Assembly: GCF_000372465.1 (NCBI RefSeq)
Contig: NZ_AQUZ01000001.1
Coordinates: 248,001-312,000, forward strand
Length of the DNA stretch: 64,000 nucleotides
Direction of reading: 5' to 3'
Origin: Kribbella catacumbae DSM 19601
GTDB lineage: Bacteria > Actinomycetota > Actinomycetes > Propionibacteriales > Kribbellaceae
The notes under the pieces were generated by a model. It was not told the DNA's origin, ran no database searches, and was given only the letters and a program-made list of their open reading frames with translations. Positions 60,930-64,000 of the stretch are shown piece by piece. The position numbers and the translations under genes are program-made. Position 1 is the first letter of the stretch, and every line of letters begins with the position of its first letter.

Positions 60930-63900
60930 CTAAGCGGAAGCCAGGCGGCCGGCCAGCCCCTGGGCGAGGTTCTTGCCTGCGGTGGCGTTCGCCAGCAGGA
61001 CGAAGCCGTGTCCGGATGTGACCCGGCAGATGGTGCCGGCGTAGTAGCCGCGCGGCTCGCCGCCGTGGCCGAACTGGACGTCGTCCCCGTTCTGCTCGGC
61101 GGTCGCGCCGAGGCCGAAGGAGCCGTCACCGGATGGTGTCAGCATCTGCCGCGCGACGGCCTGCGACAGCAGCGCCCGCGGTCGGCCGAGGTACGAGCGC
61201 CGGATCTCCAGCGTGAGCGTGGCGAGATCCCCGGCGGTGGTCCAAAGCCCGCCGGACGCCGCATCGGCCCGAACCCGCCAGCCGCCGTCGAGGGAGCCGT
61301 CGGCAAGGTGGCCGAGGGCAACGGGTTGGCTCGCGGTGAACGGGAAGGCGGGATCGTAGCTGGAACCCGTCATCCCCAACGGGTCGAGCACGAGCCGTCG
61401 CGCCGCGGTGGCGAACGGTTTGCCAGTGACGTCCTCGATCACCTGTTGCAGCACGACGAAGTTGGCCCCTGCCTTGACGAAGGCCTCGCCCGGCGGTCGT
61501 TCGCAGCGGATCGGTTCGTTCGTGGCGGCTCCCCGCCCGTGCAGCAGGTCGAGGAGCGTGGGCACCGGCTGCCCTGGAGCGACCCCACCTCCGGGTGAGA
61601 CGGTGAAGCCGGAGCGGTGCCCCAGCAACTGCCGAAGCGTCACCCTCGGCCGGCCGGGGACTTCCCAGCTGGTCAGGTACCGGTGGATGTCCTCGTCCAG
61701 CTCGAGCTGCCCGTCGTCGACCAGTTTCAGCGCGCCGACCGCGGTGACCAGCTTGCTCACCGACGCGACCGTGAACAGAGTGTCGGCCGTCACCGGCTCG
61801 GCGCTGTCGCCGGACAAGGTGCCGAAAGCACGGATCTCGGTCAGCTCGCCGTTATCCAGCAGTGCGACCACCGCACCCGGCACGCCGAGCTCATTCATTG
61901 CCTCAGGCAACATGTCGGCACCTGGCCCGTACCAGCCCACCGCTACGTCGCCGCGCTCCGCGGCGAGGGCGGCGTCCACCGCGAGCGCGAGATGGTCGAG
62001 CCGGTCGCTGTCGTAGTACATGAACAGCGACAGCGGCAGGCCCTTCGCCTTGGCCTTCGACACCGTCTTCACCAGCAGCATGGAGTAGCCGCCGAGCTCG
62101 AAGAACCGGTCCTGCCGGCCGACCCGCGGCAGATCGAGCAGCTTCGCCCAGATCTTGGCGAGAATGCGCTCGGTGTCGGTCCGCGGTGGTTCGAACGCCC
62201 GGTCGATCGCCTCGGCCGGTGTCTGGGTCAAGCCGGGGCGTTCGTCCGCGGGCAGCAGTTCGCAGGTGTCCCACCGGGCGTCCGGACTCGCCACGATCGC
62301 CTCGAGTGCCGTGCGGTACATCGACGCCAGCCGGTCGGCCGCCGTACGGTCGAGCGCGCGGGTGTTGGACCGCACGACCAGGTACCCAGGACCGGTCGCC
62401 ACCGACAGCGGGAACTCCGTGGTTCCGCTGGCCACGCTGTCGTCCAGGCCCTCCATCCCGGACCCGTCGCCGCGAGCGGTCAAGGAGCTGTAGTCCTGGA
62501 AGCTGAAGAACACGTCCAGCAGGCGCCGTTCCTGGCTCAGCTCGCGCTGAATCACCGGCATCGGAAAGAACCGGTGCGGCCACAGGTCCCCCTCGGCGGC
62601 GAAAGTCCGCGTGACCAGCTCGCGCCAGCTGCCAGGCGCCCGCCGCATCGGTACCGGCAGCAAGTTCAGGTGCATGCCGTACACCCGCTCCGCGCCTTCG
62701 ACGGCCGGACGGATGTGGCTGGTCAGCCCGCTGTGGAACTCCTGGTGCTCGGTCAGCGAGCTCAGGACGGCCAGATGCGCGGCGAACAACACGCTCTTCA
62801 GCGAGGCCTGCGCCAAGGTGGCGACTTCCCGCAGCCTGGGCTCCAGGTCGGCGTACGGCACCTCCACCCGGTACTGCGTCCGCTCGGCCGCGCCATCGCC
62901 ACTCCAGCCCGCCGGGATGGTGAACTTCGGCAGCGCGGCGACGTCCGCCCAGTACGCCCGGTCCTCGGCGGATTCCAGCGCCGCGAGTTCACCGGCGATC
63001 GCGTCGGCGAAGCGTACCGGCGGCTGCTCCCACGGCTGCTGCGGCAGGTCGTCACGGAACCGGCCGTAGTAGTCGAGCAGTTCCATCACCAAGGCGTGAT
63101 GGCTCCAACCCTCGAGGATCACATGGTTCTGCGTGACAGTGGCCTGCCAGCTGTGATCGTCGAGCTTGTGCACGGCGAAGCGCAGCAGCGGCGGCGTCCG
63201 GTGATCGAAGTGAGTTGCCTGCTCCTCGGACTGGAAGCCCGCCAGGGCCTGCCGCTGGATCTCCGGCGGCAAGCCGGACAGGTCGACCACTGTCAGCGGC
63301 ACCTCCGCCGAAGCATGAACCACCTGCATCGGGACCGAGTACGTCTCCAGGTCCACACCGGTCCGCAGTACTTCGTGCCGCTCGATCAGCAAGGCGAGCG
63401 CCTGCCGGAGAGCCTCGACGGACAAGGGCTTCTGGTCCGTCAGGCGAGTCGAGACGACGTTGTGATAGCTCCGCGGAACCTCGGTCGAGAGCAGTTCGAC
63501 CATCATCCCGGTCTGCGCTTCTGACAACGGGTACGCGTCGGACACGCCGGCCGGCAGCAAGGCCCGGTCGTCGGAGCCGATCAGAGCGAACGGCTGCACC
63601 GAAGTCACCGCGGCGGCGACCGGACGGCCGGTCAGCCTCTCGGCCAGTGCGGCCACCGTGCGCAGCTCGAAAACGTCTTTCACGCCCGCGTCGAGTCCGG
63701 CCCGGCGCAGCCCGCCGACCACCGAGACGGCGCTGATCGAGTCACCGCCGAGGTCGAAGAAGCTGTCGAAGGCGCCAACTCGGTCGACCGCCAGCGCCCT
63801 GCGCCAGACCGCTGCGATCTGCTGCTCCACAGCGGTCCGCGGGACGACGTACTCGGTCTGGACAGCTGTGTACTCCGGGGCCGGCAGTGCCGCGCGATTG

Positions 63901-64000
63901 AGCTTGCCGCTGGCGGTCAGGGGCAGTGCGGCCAGCTCGACGAAGGCCGAGGGGACCATGTACTCCGGCAGCCACCCGGCCACCGCGTCGCGGAGCTCGT
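60930..64000 (-). CDS. Nonribosomal peptide synthetase C-terminal part, (A)-T-C-T-beta-lactamase/PBP-like domain (cut by right edge)
   Basis: The frame is open across the right edge; about 1,023 codons are visible. It enters in the C-terminal subdomain of an A domain ([10 protein letters not shown], core A10 LTASGKLNR), then T ([14 protein letters not shown]), C with an altered active site (QNHVILEGW instead of HHxxxDG), a second T (FFELGGYSMLLVKT) and a C-terminal serine-hydrolase domain of about 330 residues. That last domain has SxxK in TVASVSKLV and HGG in FGHGGEPRGYY, while the YxN position reads KAGAN. It resembles PBP-type thioesterases/D-peptidases, so it probably releases or cyclises the product. 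No A domain accompanies the last C-T pair. Confidence 0.88.
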   Translation of the reverse strand, partial: ELRDAVAGWLPEYMVPSAFVELAALPLTASGKLNRAALPAPEYTAVQTEYVVPRTAVEQQIAAVWRRALAVDRVGAFDSFFDLGGDSISAVSVVGGLRRAGLDAGVKDVFELRTVAALAERLTGRPVAAAVTSVQPFALIGSDDRALLPAGVSDAYPLSEAQTGMMVELLSTEVPRSYHNVVSTRLTDQKPLSVEALRQALALLIERHEVLRTGVDLETYSVPMQVVHASAEVPLTVVDLSGLPPEIQRQALAGFQSEEQATHFDHRTPPLLRFAVHKLDDHSWQATVTQNHVILEGWSHHALVMELLDYYGRFRDDLPQQPWEQPPVRFADAIAGELAALESAEDRAYWADVAALPKFTIPAGWSGDGAAERTQYRVEVPYADLEPRLREVATLAQASLKSVLFAAHLAVLSSLTEHQEFHSGLTSHIRPAVEGAERVYGMHLNLLPVPMRRAPGSWRELVTRTFAAEGDLWPHRFFPMPVIQRELSQERRLLDVFFSFQDYSSLTARGDGSGMEGLDDSVASGTTEFPLSVATGPGYLVVRSNTRALDRTAADRLASMYRTALEAIVASPDARWDTCELLPADERPGLTQTPAEAIDRAFEPPRTDTERILAKIWAKLLDLPRVGRQDRFFELGGYSMLLVKTVSKAKAKGLPLSLFMYYDSDRLDHLALAVDAALAAERGDVAVGWYGPGADMLPEAMNELGVPGAVVALLDNGELTEIRAFGTLSGDSAEPVTADTLFTVASVSKLVTAVGALKLVDDGQLELDEDIHRYLTSWEVPGRPRVTLRQLLGHRSGFTVSPGGGVAPGQPVPTLLDLLHGRGAATNEPIRCERPPGEAFVKAGANFVVLQQVIEDVTGKPFATAARRLVLDPLGMTGSSYDPAFPFTASQPVALGHLADGSLDGGWRVRADAASGGLWTTAGDLATLTLEIRRSYLGRPRALLSQAVARQMLTPSGDGSFGLGATAEQNGDDVQFGHGGEPRGYYAGTICRVTSGHGFVLLANATAGKNLAQGLAGRLASA

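Overview
The window is uniformly GC-rich with third-position GC bias, dense operons with ATGA/GTGA stop-start overlaps, frequent GTG starts, and typical actinomycete families (SARP regulator, EntF-like NRPS, MbtH, ROK and PucR regulators, orphan sugar ABC permeases without an ATPase). This points to a soil actinomycete. The very large secreted ThuA/PQQ-dehydrogenase/PKD/CBM6 proteins suggest a Nocardioidaceae/Kribbella-like organism, which is an inference. No rRNA, tRNA or CRISPR was recognised.

1-13,254: polyamine catabolism. A PucR-type regulator (cut by the left edge) is divergent from gabT, gabD and a type II NADH dehydrogenase-like flavoprotein. A converging operon (APC permease, YtcJ-like amidohydrolase, agmatine deiminase, N-carbamoylputrescine amidase, putrescine oxidase-like enzyme, gamma-aminobutyraldehyde dehydrogenase) is divergent from a TetR regulator. 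Together the two arms give an unbroken route agmatine > N-carbamoylputrescine > putrescine > 4-aminobutanal > GABA > succinate semialdehyde > succinate.

13,277-20,295: seven overlapping genes resembling the Ebo (metabolite traffic) cluster: inositol-phosphate synthase, UbiA-like prenyltransferase (EboC), TIM-barrel isomerase, EboA, TatD-type hydrolase (EboB), EboE and a phosphodiesterase/alkaline phosphatase-like protein (EboF). The usual dehydroquinate-synthase-like EboD is absent and an Ino1 gene heads the operon.

20,372-34,964: a carbohydrate operon. A ROK regulator and a ribose-type ABC transporter (ATPase, permease, binding protein) precede a 1,622-aa secreted ThuA/PQQ-dehydrogenase/DUF1080 protein, a Tat-exported TIM-barrel isomerase and a second, paralogous PQQ-dehydrogenase. 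I infer extracellular oxidised (3-keto) sugar or glycoside processing.

34,965-39,987: an intergenic stretch with a decayed serine-recombinase fragment, then a MalEFG-type sugar importer without its own ATPase. A GT39-like membrane glycosyltransferase follows on the minus strand (39,988-41,511).

41,719-64,000: a nonribosomal peptide cluster that continues past the right edge. On the plus strand lie a 48-aa exported peptide gene, a SARP/NB-ARC activator and an amidase. Converging on the minus strand are an NRPS (right-edge partial), a carbamoyltransferase, an MFS exporter, two SyrP-like dioxygenases, a type II thioesterase, MbtH, a 3,268-aa NRPS and an AsnO/VioC-like hydroxylase. The large NRPS reads C-A(Ser, truncated after core A5)-A(Asn)-T-C-A-T-E-C. 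The partial NRPS reads (A)-T-C-T-beta-lactamase/PBP-like domain. The tandem broken A domain, the fused PBP-type terminal domain with an altered YxN motif, and the small peptide next to the activator are the most unusual elements.
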